64,000 nucleotides of DNA from Pelotomaculum sp. PtaB.Bin104. Lineage in GTDB: Bacteria; Bacillota; Desulfotomaculia; Desulfotomaculales; Pelotomaculaceae. Shown here in pieces: positions 32,795 to 41,874 of this stretch. Location: NCBI GenBank assembly GCA_002067205.1, contig MVQL01000241.1, positions 62,001 to 126,000 of the forward strand, written 5' to 3'. A program made the position numbers and the translations under genes. Each line of letters starts with the position of its first letter. Within the stretch, counting starts at the first letter, position 1. A model generated the notes under the pieces. That model saw only the letters and a list, made by a program, of their open reading frames with translations. It was not told the origin of the DNA and did not search any database.

Positions 32795-35140
32795 ATGGTA
32801 AGAAATAAATGGATTTGCGCTTTCCTGGTATTCCTTTTTTCATTATGCATGGTTTCAGTACCCCATGCCCGGGCTGCTAACGTGGATGCAGCCAGCCTAA
32901 AGCAAATGTTCGATCAGCAGGGTAACCCGGCCAGATGGGCTTTTTTAAAAAACGCGGTTGATGGGTTTACCCTGCCCTGGGTGGAAACCTATGTTATGAG
33001 ATCGTACCTGCTCATGTATCAGGCTACCGGGGATAAAAGCTATATTGATGCTTTTGTAGACCATGCAGATAGCGTCTTGAATCGACGGGACAGCGTGCGT
33101 AAAGTGTCCGATCACCGGGGCTACAGCCTGCCGGTTTGGCGCAATGGGGATAACGCTGACAATACCTATTATATCTTTGCGGATGAAACCGGTTTAATCG
33201 CCACACCCCTGGCCCAATTTGGCGCCCTGGTAAAAGCAGATCCAAATTTGGCTTCGTACAAAGTCAAGGCGGATAAATATGTTCAGGCTGCCAAGGATGC
33301 TGTGAATGTTCTCTTTATGAGTGAACTTAAAAATGAAGTAAGTTTCAACTGGATTGACACTGGCGACTTGCTTTACATAAACAGGCCGATTAATAAAAAT
33401 CTGGCTGTAGGTTGTGCCATGCTGGCTATTTATGAAGCCACGGGGGAAAAAGCATATCTGGAAAAAGGCATAAAGATTGCTAATTTCTTTAAACAGCGTT
33501 TACTCATCAATCCTTCTTCGAACAGCTATTATTGGATGTATTATCCGGACGATCCCCTGAACAGGTACAATAATACTCCCGAAGATACAAATCATGCCAA
33601 TGTTGCGGTGCAATTTATTAAACTAGCTTATGACAACGGTATATTTAGCGAAACCGAGATGCAGAGATTTGCCAATACCGCTACCAAGGTGCTGGTTAAA
33701 AAAGACGGTACAATTGCCGGACGTCTGGACGGCAGCGGTACGGTAGCGCAGCAGGGAATGATCGCCAGCTGGTTGTTCTTTGAGCCTTGGGCTCCGTCTT
33801 TGTTTGATATTGCTTACAATATAGATGCAAAGTTGCAGAAAAATGATGAAGTTGTTGGTCTTGCTTTGTTAAATTATGTTTTTGCCCAAAGGAATTCATC
33901 GCATCAACCGACCGATCCGGAACCCGATCCCGATCCCAATCCCAATCCGGGACCGGTGGACAACCTGATTGCCAACGCTGACTTCAGCGCAGGCGCTGCG
34001 GGCTGGGTTAATCTAAACAATACGGCGGTAATTAATACTGAGGCCAGTGGCAACAAATACCTGATCAATACTTACAATTTTTCATTTTACCAGGATTTAA
34101 AGGTCGAACCCGGCGGGACTTATAAATTAAACGCCAGCACCCGCAAGGGCACGGCGACAAAAGGCGCCAGGATTGTTTTTAGATTTTACCACGAGAACGC
34201 CAGCGAATCCTTTAAGACCTTTACCTATAAAAACAGCGGCAGCGGTTGGGAAGCGATGCCTCAAATGACTGTACAAGTACCCTCCACGGTGGTAGCCACC
34301 AAAATATATCTTTCCGCTTTACCCGGTGACAGCGGCAACCAACACTTTGACGATATAACACTGGTACCGGCAGGAGATACTCCCGCACCGGCGCCGGATA
34401 CTATAGCGCCTGTGGCGGCAATCCGCGCCCCGGCGGCCGGCAGCGTCCTTAAAGATAAAGCGACCCTGGAAGCTGCCGCCAGCGATAACGTCGGGGTCAC
34501 TCAAATAACCCTGGCCTACGCCACCAGCGCCCAGGGCAGTCGGACAACCATCGGCGCAGCGGCCCTTAGCGGCGGTTCGCAGGCTCAGGGGACCTGGCGG
34601 TTGACCTGGGACGTTTCCGGCCAGACCAACGGCACTTATTACGTGTGGGCCACGGCCAAGGACGCGGCAGGCAACACCTCGACCTCGGGCCCCGTTACCT
34701 ATGAAATTAAAAAGGATGTCCAGGATCTGATCGTAAACGGTAACTTTAGCGCCGGCGCAACGGGTTGGGTAAATCTGAACAATGCAGCGGTAATCAACAC
34801 CGAGGCCAGTGGCAACAAATACCTGGCCAATACCTATAACTTCTCATTTTACCAGGAATTAAATGTCCAGCCCGGCGGGACTTACAAATTAAACGCCAGC
34901 ACCCGCAAGGGCACGGCAGTAAAAGGCGCCAGGATTGTGTTTAGATTTTACCACCAGGACGGCAGCGAATCCTTTAAGACCTTCACCTATCAAAACAACG
35001 GAACCGGTTGGGAAGCGATGCCTGAAATGACTGTGCAGGTACCCTCCACCGCGAAAGCCACCAAAATCTATCTTTCCGCTTTACCCGGTGACAGCGGCAA
35101 ACAGCATTTTGACGATATAACTTTAAAGAAGGCTAATTAA
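32795..35140 (+). CDS. Secreted alpha/alpha-toroid-like protein with duplicated carbohydrate-binding modules
   Basis: A 781-residue exoprotein with signal peptide (about 1-28, ending ARA). The N-terminal domain (about 30-370) has helix-rich, repeated Y-x-x-T-G-x-K-x-Y motifs resembling the glucuronyl-C5-epimerase/heparinase toroid; no catalytic residues can be assigned. A D-P-x-P repeat linker follows. Then come two near-identical CBM_4_9-like modules (about 388-525 and 645-780) separated by a bacterial Ig-like domain (DTIAPVAAI, about 535-640). It has a strong GGGGGG ribosome site and stands alone between two terminators. It probably acts on extracellular uronate-rich polymer. The heparinase-family gene faces it from the other strand. 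Confidence 0.78.
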   Translation: MVRNKWICAFLVFLFSLCMVSVPHARAANVDAASLKQMFDQQGNPARWAFLKNAVDGFTLPWVETYVMRSYLLMYQATGDKSYIDAFVDHADSVLNRRDSVRKVSDHRGYSLPVWRNGDNADNTYYIFADETGLIATPLAQFGALVKADPNLASYKVKADKYVQAAKDAVNVLFMSELKNEVSFNWIDTGDLLYINRPINKNLAVGCAMLAIYEATGEKAYLEKGIKIANFFKQRLLINPSSNSYYWMYYPDDPLNRYNNTPEDTNHANVAVQFIKLAYDNGIFSETEMQRFANTATKVLVKKDGTIAGRLDGSGTVAQQGMIASWLFFEPWAPSLFDIAYNIDAKLQKNDEVVGLALLNYVFAQRNSSHQPTDPEPDPDPNPNPGPVDNLIANADFSAGAAGWVNLNNTAVINTEASGNKYLINTYNFSFYQDLKVEPGGTYKLNASTRKGTATKGARIVFRFYHENASESFKTFTYKNSGSGWEAMPQMTVQVPSTVVATKIYLSALPGDSGNQHFDDITLVPAGDTPAPAPDTIAPVAAIRAPAAGSVLKDKATLEAAASDNVGVTQITLAYATSAQGSRTTIGAAALSGGSQAQGTWRLTWDVSGQTNGTYYVWATAKDAAGNTSTSGPVTYEIKKDVQDLIVNGNFSAGATGWVNLNNAAVINTEASGNKYLANTYNFSFYQELNVQPGGTYKLNASTRKGTAVKGARIVFRFYHQDGSESFKTFTYQNNGTGWEAMPEMTVQVPSTAKATKIYLSALPGDSGKQHFDDITLKKAN
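33962..34362 (+). repeat. Intragenic CBM repeat, unit 1
   Basis: This DNA encodes the first CBM module and is highly similar to 34727-35124, including long identical tracts around the KLNASTRKGTA and YLSALPGDSG codons. The similarity at the nucleotide level indicates recent duplication or gene conversion. Confidence 0.85.
34727..35124 (+). repeat. Intragenic CBM repeat, unit 2
   Basis: Second copy of the module encoded at 33962-34362. It ends a few codons before the stop. Recombination between units would delete one module and the Ig-like domain. Confidence 0.85.
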
Positions 35141-35142
35141 CT

Positions 35143-35188
35143 ATTAAGGGAGGGAGCATTAGAATTATCTAACGTTCCCTCCCTTAAT
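35143..35188. terminator. Bidirectional terminator-like hairpin
   Basis: A perfect 13-bp stem (35143-35155 with 35176-35188, ATTAAGGGAGGGA/TCCCTCCCTTAAT) with an inner TTAGA/TCTAA stem in the loop. It lies between convergent genes and starts two bases after the upstream stop. Confidence 0.8.
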
Positions 35189-35284
35189 ACACTTCGATTA
35201 GCCTGACTCTTGTTATTTACATCCTCCCACATCTTCCTGTGCCTTCGCCCTTAATTTTTTCGCTTTCTAATATTGAAAATTGTA

Positions 35285-37417
35285 CTACAGTTTCAGGGAC
35301 CATTTATAATCATTAAAACGAGCTTCTAATACTTTTCCTTCAATAATGATTGATTGCTTAATTTCAGCCGGCGAAAAAATGCTTAAGAAGTAAATATCTT
35401 TGTCAGTTAAACAACTTGCTATTGCTGAAGCCACAGCTTGCCGCCTGCCGTAATAGCGTGATTCCCAACCCCTGGGGCGGTGACCGTCAAGTCCTTTGAC
35501 AACAGAGCAGTCCGCCTCTTTAAAGCGCTCAAAGTCCCCGGATAAGGTGCATATGCGCAAATCGTAGCCGCCCGCCGGAGTCTGTTGAGCCACCCGCCGC
35601 CAAGGTTGGTCTTCAAAGACTTCATAAGGCCACGGCCCTAACAGCCAGTGTAAATCATATCTGTGTTCTACCGGCGTCTTTGTGGTCAGATAATCTACGA
35701 CCACATAAACGCCGCCACCCATTGAGCTGACCCTCCTGCGGTGAAGCACCTTGCCGGGCAAGCGGCGGTAGCCGTAATGTTCACCTGCCGCCGCCGTCGC
35801 ACCGTTGCCGTCATTTATCGATACATTGCCGGCCTGGACCCGTCCCAGCCACTTGAATTTCCTGAGCAGCAGCATCTGATCCCGCCCGTCCACGGTGACC
35901 GTGTTGTGCGAGCCGCTCCCCATAAAATGGCGGTGGTAGGGCGGCGCGTCGTTATATAAATAAGAACCGCCGTCGCGGGCCATGTTAAGTCCCCGCCACC
36001 AGATATCCGTATGCAATTGGTCCGCCTGACCGAAGCGGTCGCGCAGGGAGCCGCAGCGAAATACGGCAAAATCACCGGCGCTTTGCCGCAGACAATACAA
36101 GCCGCTCTCCGGAAAACAGGCCAGGCGTTGATAGTCATATCCTTGGACCGGTTTATTTAAGGCGTCCGGACCCCAGAGCCAGAGCAGCTCTTCATCCCAG
36201 GGGCCGTCGCCGAACAGCCGCTTGCCGGTGGTTAAGTACGACGCGGCGGTTAATACCGGGCGGAAGTCGCTGTAGTCGCAGGCGGTCCAGGGGCATAACA
36301 AGGCACCGTCGTTGGCGCCCCAGTTGGGCAGGCGGCCGTCCGGCAGATTGATCTGGGCCAGCAAATAGTGCAGAGATTTTTTTACCGCCCGGTAAACTTC
36401 CCCATCGAAGGGTTCGCCCAGGCATTCACCGGCTCGGCACGCCCAGAGGTAGTAATGCAGGGCTAGGCGGTGATAATTGTGTGATGATTGACAATAACCC
36501 CCGTCCCGGTAAAATTGCCGGAGGCAGTCCTTCTCTAAAAGTCGTCTGCCTCTTCTTTTCCACTTGCCCGCCCCCCGCATCCAGGGAAATAAACCGCCCA
36601 ATAGATAAAGGGCCAGCGCTTCCCCGATCAGGTGGTTATTGTGCACCGCCAGCCGGGCGTAATTAATGTTGGCATAGATGTGCCGGCCGTGCAGGTTTAA
36701 GAGCCGCAGCAAGCGTTGAAAATCCTCTTCTCGAAAGCTCTCGTCCTCAACAAAGAGGTATAAGCCGGCAATCCAGCTTAAGCTCCGGATCGCCAGTTCC
36801 TGGCCGCTGCTCCAATTGAGCCCCGCCCGGTACGGGTTGGCGTCCTCCCATTCTTTTAACTGGGTCGTCCACGCCTTAACCCAGCGCGAATCCCCCGTCA
36901 AAGCGTACGCCCTAAGCCAAGTGAAAAGATGGGGAAAACGGTTGATTTCCCAGGTGAGCTTGCAGTCACCGCACTGTTTTTCATAAGCCGGCACCCGTGA
37001 CCAGTGTTCGTTTGCTGGCCAACTCACTATGCGCACCGGGTTTAAGTGCCAGTTCACAGGGTTGCCGTAGTCGGCGTGCCAGCGGGAAAAGCATTTAATT
37101 TGGCCCGCTTCGGCCCTAACGGCTTCTTGAATTATTTCTTCCTGAGGAATCCGGGACAATTTTTTTATCCCTTTAGCCAGTTCCGCTGGTTCCGTGATGA
37201 AAAAGGGCTTTTTGTCCCTGCGAAAACGTCGCAGACTCATCGCATCCCGGCCGGGATAGGCGGCACAGGAAACCTTATTGCGGGATTTTACAGGTTGTAA
37301 AAGGCGCCTTGCGCCGGAGCGGTTCAAAATCTCGTAGGTGATCCGGAAGAGGGAACCTTTAAATCCGAGATCGATTAATTCTTTCGCCAGGTAATAAAGT
37401 CTTCTTAACTTGTCCAT
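35285..37417 (-). CDS. Heparinase II/III family polysaccharide lyase-like protein
   Basis: A 710-residue protein of typical length for heparinase II/III-like proteins. The alpha/alpha toroid (about 90-400) has NWSSGQELAIRSLSW and VHNNHLIGEA (a conserved N-N-H motif). The C-terminal beta-sandwich domain (about 420-700) has the HTDIWWRG-like histidine and GSGSHNTVTVDGRDQM. Members cleave uronate-containing glycans by elimination. No signal peptide is evident, although polysaccharide-operon members may still act at the envelope. It has a downstream GT4-like gene upstream in the same direction. Confidence 0.85.
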   Translation of the reverse strand: MDKLRRLYYLAKELIDLGFKGSLFRITYEILNRSGARRLLQPVKSRNKVSCAAYPGRDAMSLRRFRRDKKPFFITEPAELAKGIKKLSRIPQEEIIQEAVRAEAGQIKCFSRWHADYGNPVNWHLNPVRIVSWPANEHWSRVPAYEKQCGDCKLTWEINRFPHLFTWLRAYALTGDSRWVKAWTTQLKEWEDANPYRAGLNWSSGQELAIRSLSWIAGLYLFVEDESFREEDFQRLLRLLNLHGRHIYANINYARLAVHNNHLIGEALALYLLGGLFPWMRGAGKWKRRGRRLLEKDCLRQFYRDGGYCQSSHNYHRLALHYYLWACRAGECLGEPFDGEVYRAVKKSLHYLLAQINLPDGRLPNWGANDGALLCPWTACDYSDFRPVLTAASYLTTGKRLFGDGPWDEELLWLWGPDALNKPVQGYDYQRLACFPESGLYCLRQSAGDFAVFRCGSLRDRFGQADQLHTDIWWRGLNMARDGGSYLYNDAPPYHRHFMGSGSHNTVTVDGRDQMLLLRKFKWLGRVQAGNVSINDGNGATAAAGEHYGYRRLPGKVLHRRRVSSMGGGVYVVVDYLTTKTPVEHRYDLHWLLGPWPYEVFEDQPWRRVAQQTPAGGYDLRICTLSGDFERFKEADCSVVKGLDGHRPRGWESRYYGRRQAVASAIASCLTDKDIYFLSIFSPAEIKQSIIIEGKVLEARFNDYKWSLKL

Positions 37418-37618
37418 TGGTCCTCCCGTATAAACAGCCGCCGGCCTAAATATCCCGGCGGCTGATGGTAAATCATCTGAGATAAATGCCTGGTTGTTTA
37501 AATCAAGTTAAAGTTCCATTCATTAACCTACAAGTAACAACGTTGCCTGCAAACATTGTTACTTTGAATTTGCGATTAGAAATATTAGTGGGCTAAAGGC
37601 TGTGAATATCACAAGCTT

Positions 37619-38761
37619 TCAGACAACCGGCTTGAGCCGGTTGTCTGTTGATGTTTCCAGCATTGACAGCAGTTGTTCGTGTTCGTTGGTCAACTTGTAA
37701 ACCCCCTCGGGAAGCAGGGCTAAATTCCGGCGCCACTGATTAAGTTCTGCCCGGGTAATCCTTAAAATTCGCTCTACTGAGGCTTCAATGTTCGACAGGT
37801 CAACACCAGCGCCCAGCCCTAAGGCCTCGATCACCCGGCAGTCTTCCGTGCCTTTTTGGGCAAACATGGGTTTCTTGAAATAACAGGCTTCGTAGAAACG
37901 GTTGGTGCGCGCCCAGCGGTAATTTCCAATGCCGACGCCCTGGTAAGGATAGCAGGCCCAGATTATATCCACCCGGTCATAAAGCGTCGGCAAGTCGTCA
38001 GGCGCCACGTAAGGACCGCCGTATGCAATATTGGGGTTGGAGCGGAACTTGTTTGCCAGGTCCCCAACTCCCAGGGGAAAGCCCCGGATATATACCTGTA
38101 CCCGCCCGTTACCCTGTTCCGCGGCTTCCCGCAGTATTTCCAAAGAGCGCGGGCAGCGGATTACGCCAAAATAGCCGATGCGCACAATGCCGTCGGTGCT
38201 GTGATCGGATAAGACCGGCACGTCTGCCGGGAAACCGGCGTCCAGCTTATTTTCAATCACCAAATAATGAAGCGGGTCCAACTTCTGTATCCTTCGATAA
38301 TACCCTTGAACAAAGGCTTCCGAGGTGACCACCAGAAGCTCCGCGCGGCGCAGGAGAAATCGCTCCAGCCGCCGCAAACAGCGGGACAGGATTCCTTTCC
38401 CTAAAAGCACCTCCCGGATGTCGGCTACCTCATATACAGCTTTCACAGGCCGGTTGCAGCCCAGGCAGGCCAACCAGCCCAGTAAAAACAGATCCAGGCC
38501 GAAGGCGTAAATTGCGTCCGCTTTTTTGACCTGGTCACGGACTGCAAACAGCGCTTTTAAAAAGGGGACCAGGCGTTTGAAATACCGGGAGTGCTCAATG
38601 TGGCCCAGTGACTGATACCCCCCTGGAATAGGCTTACCCCCGTAATAATCCCGCTCAAAGGCGAGAACCACAGGCTGCGCTCCAAGCTTTTTTAAAGCGT
38701 TAATGCGCTTGTGGGCTCTGGCATCCGATATTACCGGAAGGAGAAAGACTATCTTCATCAA
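37619..38761 (-). CDS. GT-B family glycosyltransferase
   Basis: A 380-residue protein with N-terminal FLLPVISDARAHKRI, a central Y-E-V-A-D-I-R-E and a C-terminal TNRFYEACYFKKP that replaces the usual GT4 donor loop. This resembles the divergent GT4 proteins found in EPS clusters. The last codons (T-D-N-R-L-K-P-V-V) are encoded inside a perfect 28-bp palindrome. It is followed about 200 bases on by the heparinase-like gene in the same direction, so they may share a transcript. Confidence 0.8.
   Translation of the reverse strand: MMKIVFLLPVISDARAHKRINALKKLGAQPVVLAFERDYYGGKPIPGGYQSLGHIEHSRYFKRLVPFLKALFAVRDQVKKADAIYAFGLDLFLLGWLACLGCNRPVKAVYEVADIREVLLGKGILSRCLRRLERFLLRRAELLVVTSEAFVQGYYRRIQKLDPLHYLVIENKLDAGFPADVPVLSDHSTDGIVRIGYFGVIRCPRSLEILREAAEQGNGRVQVYIRGFPLGVGDLANKFRSNPNIAYGGPYVAPDDLPTLYDRVDIIWACYPYQGVGIGNYRWARTNRFYEACYFKKPMFAQKGTEDCRVIEALGLGAGVDLSNIEASVERILRITRAELNQWRRNLALLPEGVYKLTNEHEQLLSMLETSTDNRLKPVV
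37620..37647 (-). terminator. Perfect palindrome overlapping a gene 3' end
   Basis: Arms 37620-37632 and 37635-37647 (CAGACAACCGGCT/AGCCGGTTGTCTG) pair perfectly over 13 bp. The stem codes for the last nine residues and stop of the minus-strand gene. No U-tract follows, so it may be an mRNA 3'-stabilising stem rather than a terminator. Confidence 0.5.
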
Positions 38762-39006
38762 ATCACCTTTCCAATTGCAATTAATCGTGACTTGCTGCCG
38801 TAAACCGGCGCTTGTTATCCGGAGCTCTTTGTTAACAGCTTATTTGGCGGCTGCTGCTAATATTGTATTCGGAACCCTGATATATATGAGATTGCTGTTC
38901 GGAGGTCCTGGAGAGGGCGTTAATCTTACGGACAAAAATAATCTAGGCAGCGCGCTCAGCCCGGCCGAAAAAGCGTGCCGAGGCCTGCGAAGTGATGTTA
39001 TATGAG

Positions 39007-39035
39007 AAAGAAGCCGGTTATTTACCGGCTTCTTT
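39007..39035 (-). terminator. Terminator overlapping the stop of the Ser/Thr-rich protein gene
   Basis: A perfect 12-bp stem (39007-39018 with 39024-39035, AAAGAAGCCGGT/ACCGGCTTCTTT) with a 5-base loop. On the minus strand it includes the TAA and is followed by CTCATATAAC after TTTCTTT. Confidence 0.75.
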
Positions 39036-39617
39036 CCCGTTATCGAAGAGAGGGGACTGGTCGATTGCGGTCTTTTCCGTTACATCTATGTTGACGTCGA
39101 CATCAGCAGGGACTTCATAAACAATCCGGTTGCTTTTTGAAAGAACTAACTTAGGCTGTTGATCGGAGGTGTTTCCTTTTAGAGTGATTTCTATTACTTT
39201 ATGCCTGGCCGTGGACTTCGTCACGACCATCTCCACATCTCCAAGCTTAATGAGATCCCCTACTTTGCATCCCGAAGTAAAGAGGTCATTGCTTTTTGCT
39301 GACGATGACGATGTTGACTTGGCAGTCGGGCTCGAAGTGTTTTCCGTTGCCGTCGGGTTACTCTGGTTTGTCGGGTTTTTCGTGCTTGCCGCAGTGTTGG
39401 TGGAGCCGGCAGACTGAGTATTAGCCGGGTTTGCTGCGGAAGCCCTAGTTTCTGTTTCCACTTTCTGTAAATCTTCGGCTTGCTTCGTATAAATTTGCTT
39501 ATTCAATTCCATCTCTTTTGTATTTGCATTGGATCCTTTCCACACAAAAACTGCTAGTAAAATAAAGATACCCAGGCAGACTAACGATCCGGCAAGAAAA
39601 ATTTCCCGCTTAGTCAT
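39018..39617 (-). CDS. Uncharacterised membrane-anchored protein with Ser/Thr-rich linker
   Basis: A 199-residue protein I do not recognise. It has one N-terminal hydrophobic helix (about 8-28), a coiled stretch and an Ala/Ser/Thr/Asn-rich low-complexity linker (about 58-110). A compact C-terminal domain (about 112-180) of beta-type sequence follows, with KVGDLIKLGDVEMVVTKS. This suggests a surface-displayed small domain. A monocistronic unit with its own terminator. Confidence 0.65.
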   Translation of the reverse strand: MTKREIFLAGSLVCLGIFILLAVFVWKGSNANTKEMELNKQIYTKQAEDLQKVETETRASAANPANTQSAGSTNTAASTKNPTNQSNPTATENTSSPTAKSTSSSSAKSNDLFTSGCKVGDLIKLGDVEMVVTKSTARHKVIEITLKGNTSDQQPKLVLSKSNRIVYEVPADVDVNIDVTEKTAIDQSPLFDNGKEAGK

Positions 39618-40134
39618 TTAATTTTTCTTCCACCTCTTTTTTAAATTTACTTTCCCGTAAAGGGGATATTTATTGGTTATATATAATATTAGGCCAATTA
39701 AAAAGTGTGCGGGGTTTACAATTCAGAAGTGGAAGTTCAGGCAAAGAGAATGGCTTGATTCAATATTATATATAGAGTCACTTGACTTGGATGATGCATG
39801 CTCCCAGGCCATGGTGATCATGGCTGAGGAAAAACGGAAATAAATAAGGTAGATGTTAAATAAGGTAATGTCCAGGAATTTGGTGTTGGTATTAATTAAT
39901 AATAAGCTTTGCCGGTCCCTGAATACTGGAGGTCGTCGGCCTGTTATATGTCCGCAGCTAGAAGTAGGATTCATGATATGGGCAGTTTTTTAGCTGCTTG
40001 TTGTTGAGCACCATATTTATGTTGTCTTTCATATTATATGGAGAGCAGAAAAGAAGGCATAAAACATGCCCCTTTTCCGGAGCGGGTTTACCGTTAAGTT
40101 TTATATAAGATACTGAAAAGGAAGATAATTAAAT
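39618..40134. other. Gene-free region before the orphan aminotransferase
   Basis: No convincing gene. Short minus-strand frames here lack ribosome sites and family features. A small GGCAT/ATGCC hairpin (near 40053-40067) lies ahead of the aminotransferase start. AAAAGGAAG provides its ribosome site. Promoters for both flanking genes should lie here but none is clear. Confidence 0.4.
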
Positions 40135-41286
40135 ATGAATGTTCCTCTTTCGTCTCCCGATATTGGATCAAGAGAGCGGGAATTAATTAATGAAGTACTT
40201 GACAGCAATATCTTAAGTATCGGTCCCAAAGTAGAGTTGTTTGAGCGAATGATAGCCGACTACTTAGGGGTACAGGAAGCAGTGGCGGTAAACAGCGGGA
40301 CCAGTGGCCTTCACCTGGCAGTGCGGGCGCTTGGTATCGGCGAGGGTGACGAGGTAATTACTTCTCCTTTTAGTTTTATTGCCTCCAGCAACTGCATTCT
40401 GTTTGAGCGAGCCAAACCGGTTTTTGTTGACATTGACCCCCTGACCTTAAATCTGGATCCGTCGGGGATAGAAGCAAAAATAACGTCAAAAACCAAGGCA
40501 ATCCTTCCCATACACGTTTTTGGCAGGCCGGCGGATATGGACAGGATTATGGAAATTGCTGGTAGGTACCGGTTGGCTGTTATTGAGGACGCCTGCGAGG
40601 CAATCGGTGCCCAATACCACGGAAAAATGGTGGGCAGTGCTAGTGATGCGGCAGTTTTTGCCTTTTACCCCAATAAACAAATCACAACCGGCGAAGGAGG
40701 AGTAATAGCAACTAATAGCAGCAAGCTGGCCGGGTTGTGCCGTAGTATGCGCAACCAGGGCAGGAGCGATGATAGTATTTGGCTCAATCACTGTCGCCTT
40801 GGTTACAACTACCGCCTGAGTGAGCTTAACGCGGCCCTTGGTATAGCGCAAATGGAGCGTATCGATGAAATACTGGCCAGGCGGGAGGCCGTGGCCAGCG
40901 CTTATCATGCCAAGTTGATTGGGGTGAAGGGGGTTACAATACCTAATATTGAAGATGAAAATAAAAAAAGCTGGTTTGTGTACATCATCCAATTGGACCC
41001 TGGTATCGACCGTAACTATGTGATGAAATATTTACATGAAAATGGAGTTGATTGCCGGCCGTATTTTCAGCCAATTCATTTGCAGCCTTTCTATAGGGAA
41101 AACTTCGGGTACCGCGAAGGGGATTATTCGAACACTGAGAAGGCAGCTTCCTCAACCCTGGCCATACCGTTCTTTAATAATCTGACAGAGCAGCAAATGG
41201 ATTATGTAGTTGAGGTACTGGCTCAAGCATTAAGTCAGGAACAGGAAAGTATGCTTTCATTATCGTCATCGACAATTACGGCCTAG
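40135..41286 (+). CDS. DegT/DnrJ/EryC1/StrS sugar aminotransferase
   Basis: A 383-residue PLP aminotransferase. The Schiff-base lysine is K181 in FAFYPNKQITTGEGG, D152 in EDACEAIG contacts the PLP ring, and NSGTSGLH (53-60) binds phosphate. The tail SRPYFxPIH pattern (CRPYFQPIHLQPFY here) resembles perosamine-synthetase-type 4-aminotransferases. It is an orphan: no nucleotide-sugar enzyme is adjacent. It probably makes a 4-amino-4,6-dideoxyhexose nucleotide from the RfbB-type or a GDP-sugar intermediate; that is inference. Confidence 0.87.
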   Translation: MNVPLSSPDIGSRERELINEVLDSNILSIGPKVELFERMIADYLGVQEAVAVNSGTSGLHLAVRALGIGEGDEVITSPFSFIASSNCILFERAKPVFVDIDPLTLNLDPSGIEAKITSKTKAILPIHVFGRPADMDRIMEIAGRYRLAVIEDACEAIGAQYHGKMVGSASDAAVFAFYPNKQITTGEGGVIATNSSKLAGLCRSMRNQGRSDDSIWLNHCRLGYNYRLSELNAALGIAQMERIDEILARREAVASAYHAKLIGVKGVTIPNIEDENKKSWFVYIIQLDPGIDRNYVMKYLHENGVDCRPYFQPIHLQPFYRENFGYREGDYSNTEKAASSTLAIPFFNNLTEQQMDYVVEVLAQALSQEQESMLSLSSSTITA

Positions 41287-41341
41287 GGAATATTTTTGCT
41301 TAAATAATTTGTCACGCAACTAACCAAGTTGGTCTAGATTG

Positions 41342-41557
41342 CTAAAAGGATGGTAGGTTGTCCAAATTATTGGTTTCGGTTTGATCTGGGTTGCTTCTGA
41401 GATACTCTTTTCCTGTTCTTGCCTTTGCTACATTGACCCCTTCGATTGTTCCGTCCTTGGCCATGATGATAGCTTGATCAATACTATAAATGTTGTTGTT
41501 AATCATAACGTCCGTGATATCGCCTTGTGAGTTTCTCTTTACTTTTTCAATTTTCAT
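41342..41557 (-). CDS. DUF3892 small protein
   Basis: A 71-residue protein starting MKIEKVKRNSQGDITDVM, with a central A-I-I-M-A-K-D-G-x-I-x-G-V-x-V segment, matching DUF3892, whose function is unknown. A GGAGGGATT ribosome site precedes the ATG. It is monocistronic and convergent with the aminotransferase. Confidence 0.75.
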   Translation of the reverse strand: MKIEKVKRNSQGDITDVMINNNIYSIDQAIIMAKDGTIEGVNVAKARTGKEYLRSNPDQTETNNLDNLPSF

Positions 41558-41674
41558 TTATAATCCCTCCAGGTATTAGTATCACCTGAAAAATTAATTA
41601 TAGTCAATATCTTTGCAGGGGATTTGTGGTAAATTTAACTTTTTCGAGCATAGGGCTAATAGTAAAAGAAGGTA

Positions 41675-41702
41675 TTGACGAGTAATTTATTTTTATTATA
41701 CA
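41675..41702 (+). promoter_or_regulatory. Sigma-A-type promoter of the riboswitch transcript
   Basis: TTGACG (41675-41680), 16-base spacer, TATACA (41697-41702). Transcription would start near 41709, right at the 5' end of the aptamer. Confidence 0.6.
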
Positions 41703-41710
41703 ATTAGCTA

Positions 41711-41857
41711 GTTAAAGGGGAGTAGCAAGCATGTAAATGCTGGTAAAGTCAACATACTGGTGTAATCCTGGCTTTACCGTTGGTGAAACGCTGATTTGCG
41801 AGACTTTTAACATGACTGCCTGGTGGGTGGTTGTGTTAAAAGTCTCTTTTTATTATT
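41711..41857 (+). ncRNA. yybP-ykoY (Mn2+) riboswitch with terminator
   Basis: The aptamer has the family hallmarks AAAGGGGAGTAGC (41714-41726), AAAGTCAACATACTG and a matching GGCTTT arm. A terminator follows: 41800-41812 pairs perfectly with 41834-41846 (GAGACTTTTAACA/TGTTAAAAGTCTC), then TTTTTATTATT. The 5' GTTAAA (41711-41716) can instead pair with TTTTAAC of the terminator's left arm, so aptamer stem P1 and terminator exclude each other. Metal binding should favour read-through into the GDT1 transporter. The family is a known Mn2+ sensor. Confidence 0.88.
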
Positions 41858-41874
41858 GATAAAGGGGTAATTTT

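Noticed and set aside
32607-32795. 62-codon frame ending at the ATG of the CBM exoprotein
   Set aside because: No ribosome site, no recognisable domain, and it falls between a terminator and the next gene's leader. The stop overlapping the next ATG is suggestive but not enough.
39723-39974. 83-codon minus-strand frame in the gap before the aminotransferase
   Set aside because: No ribosome site, biased toward random composition, no family features.
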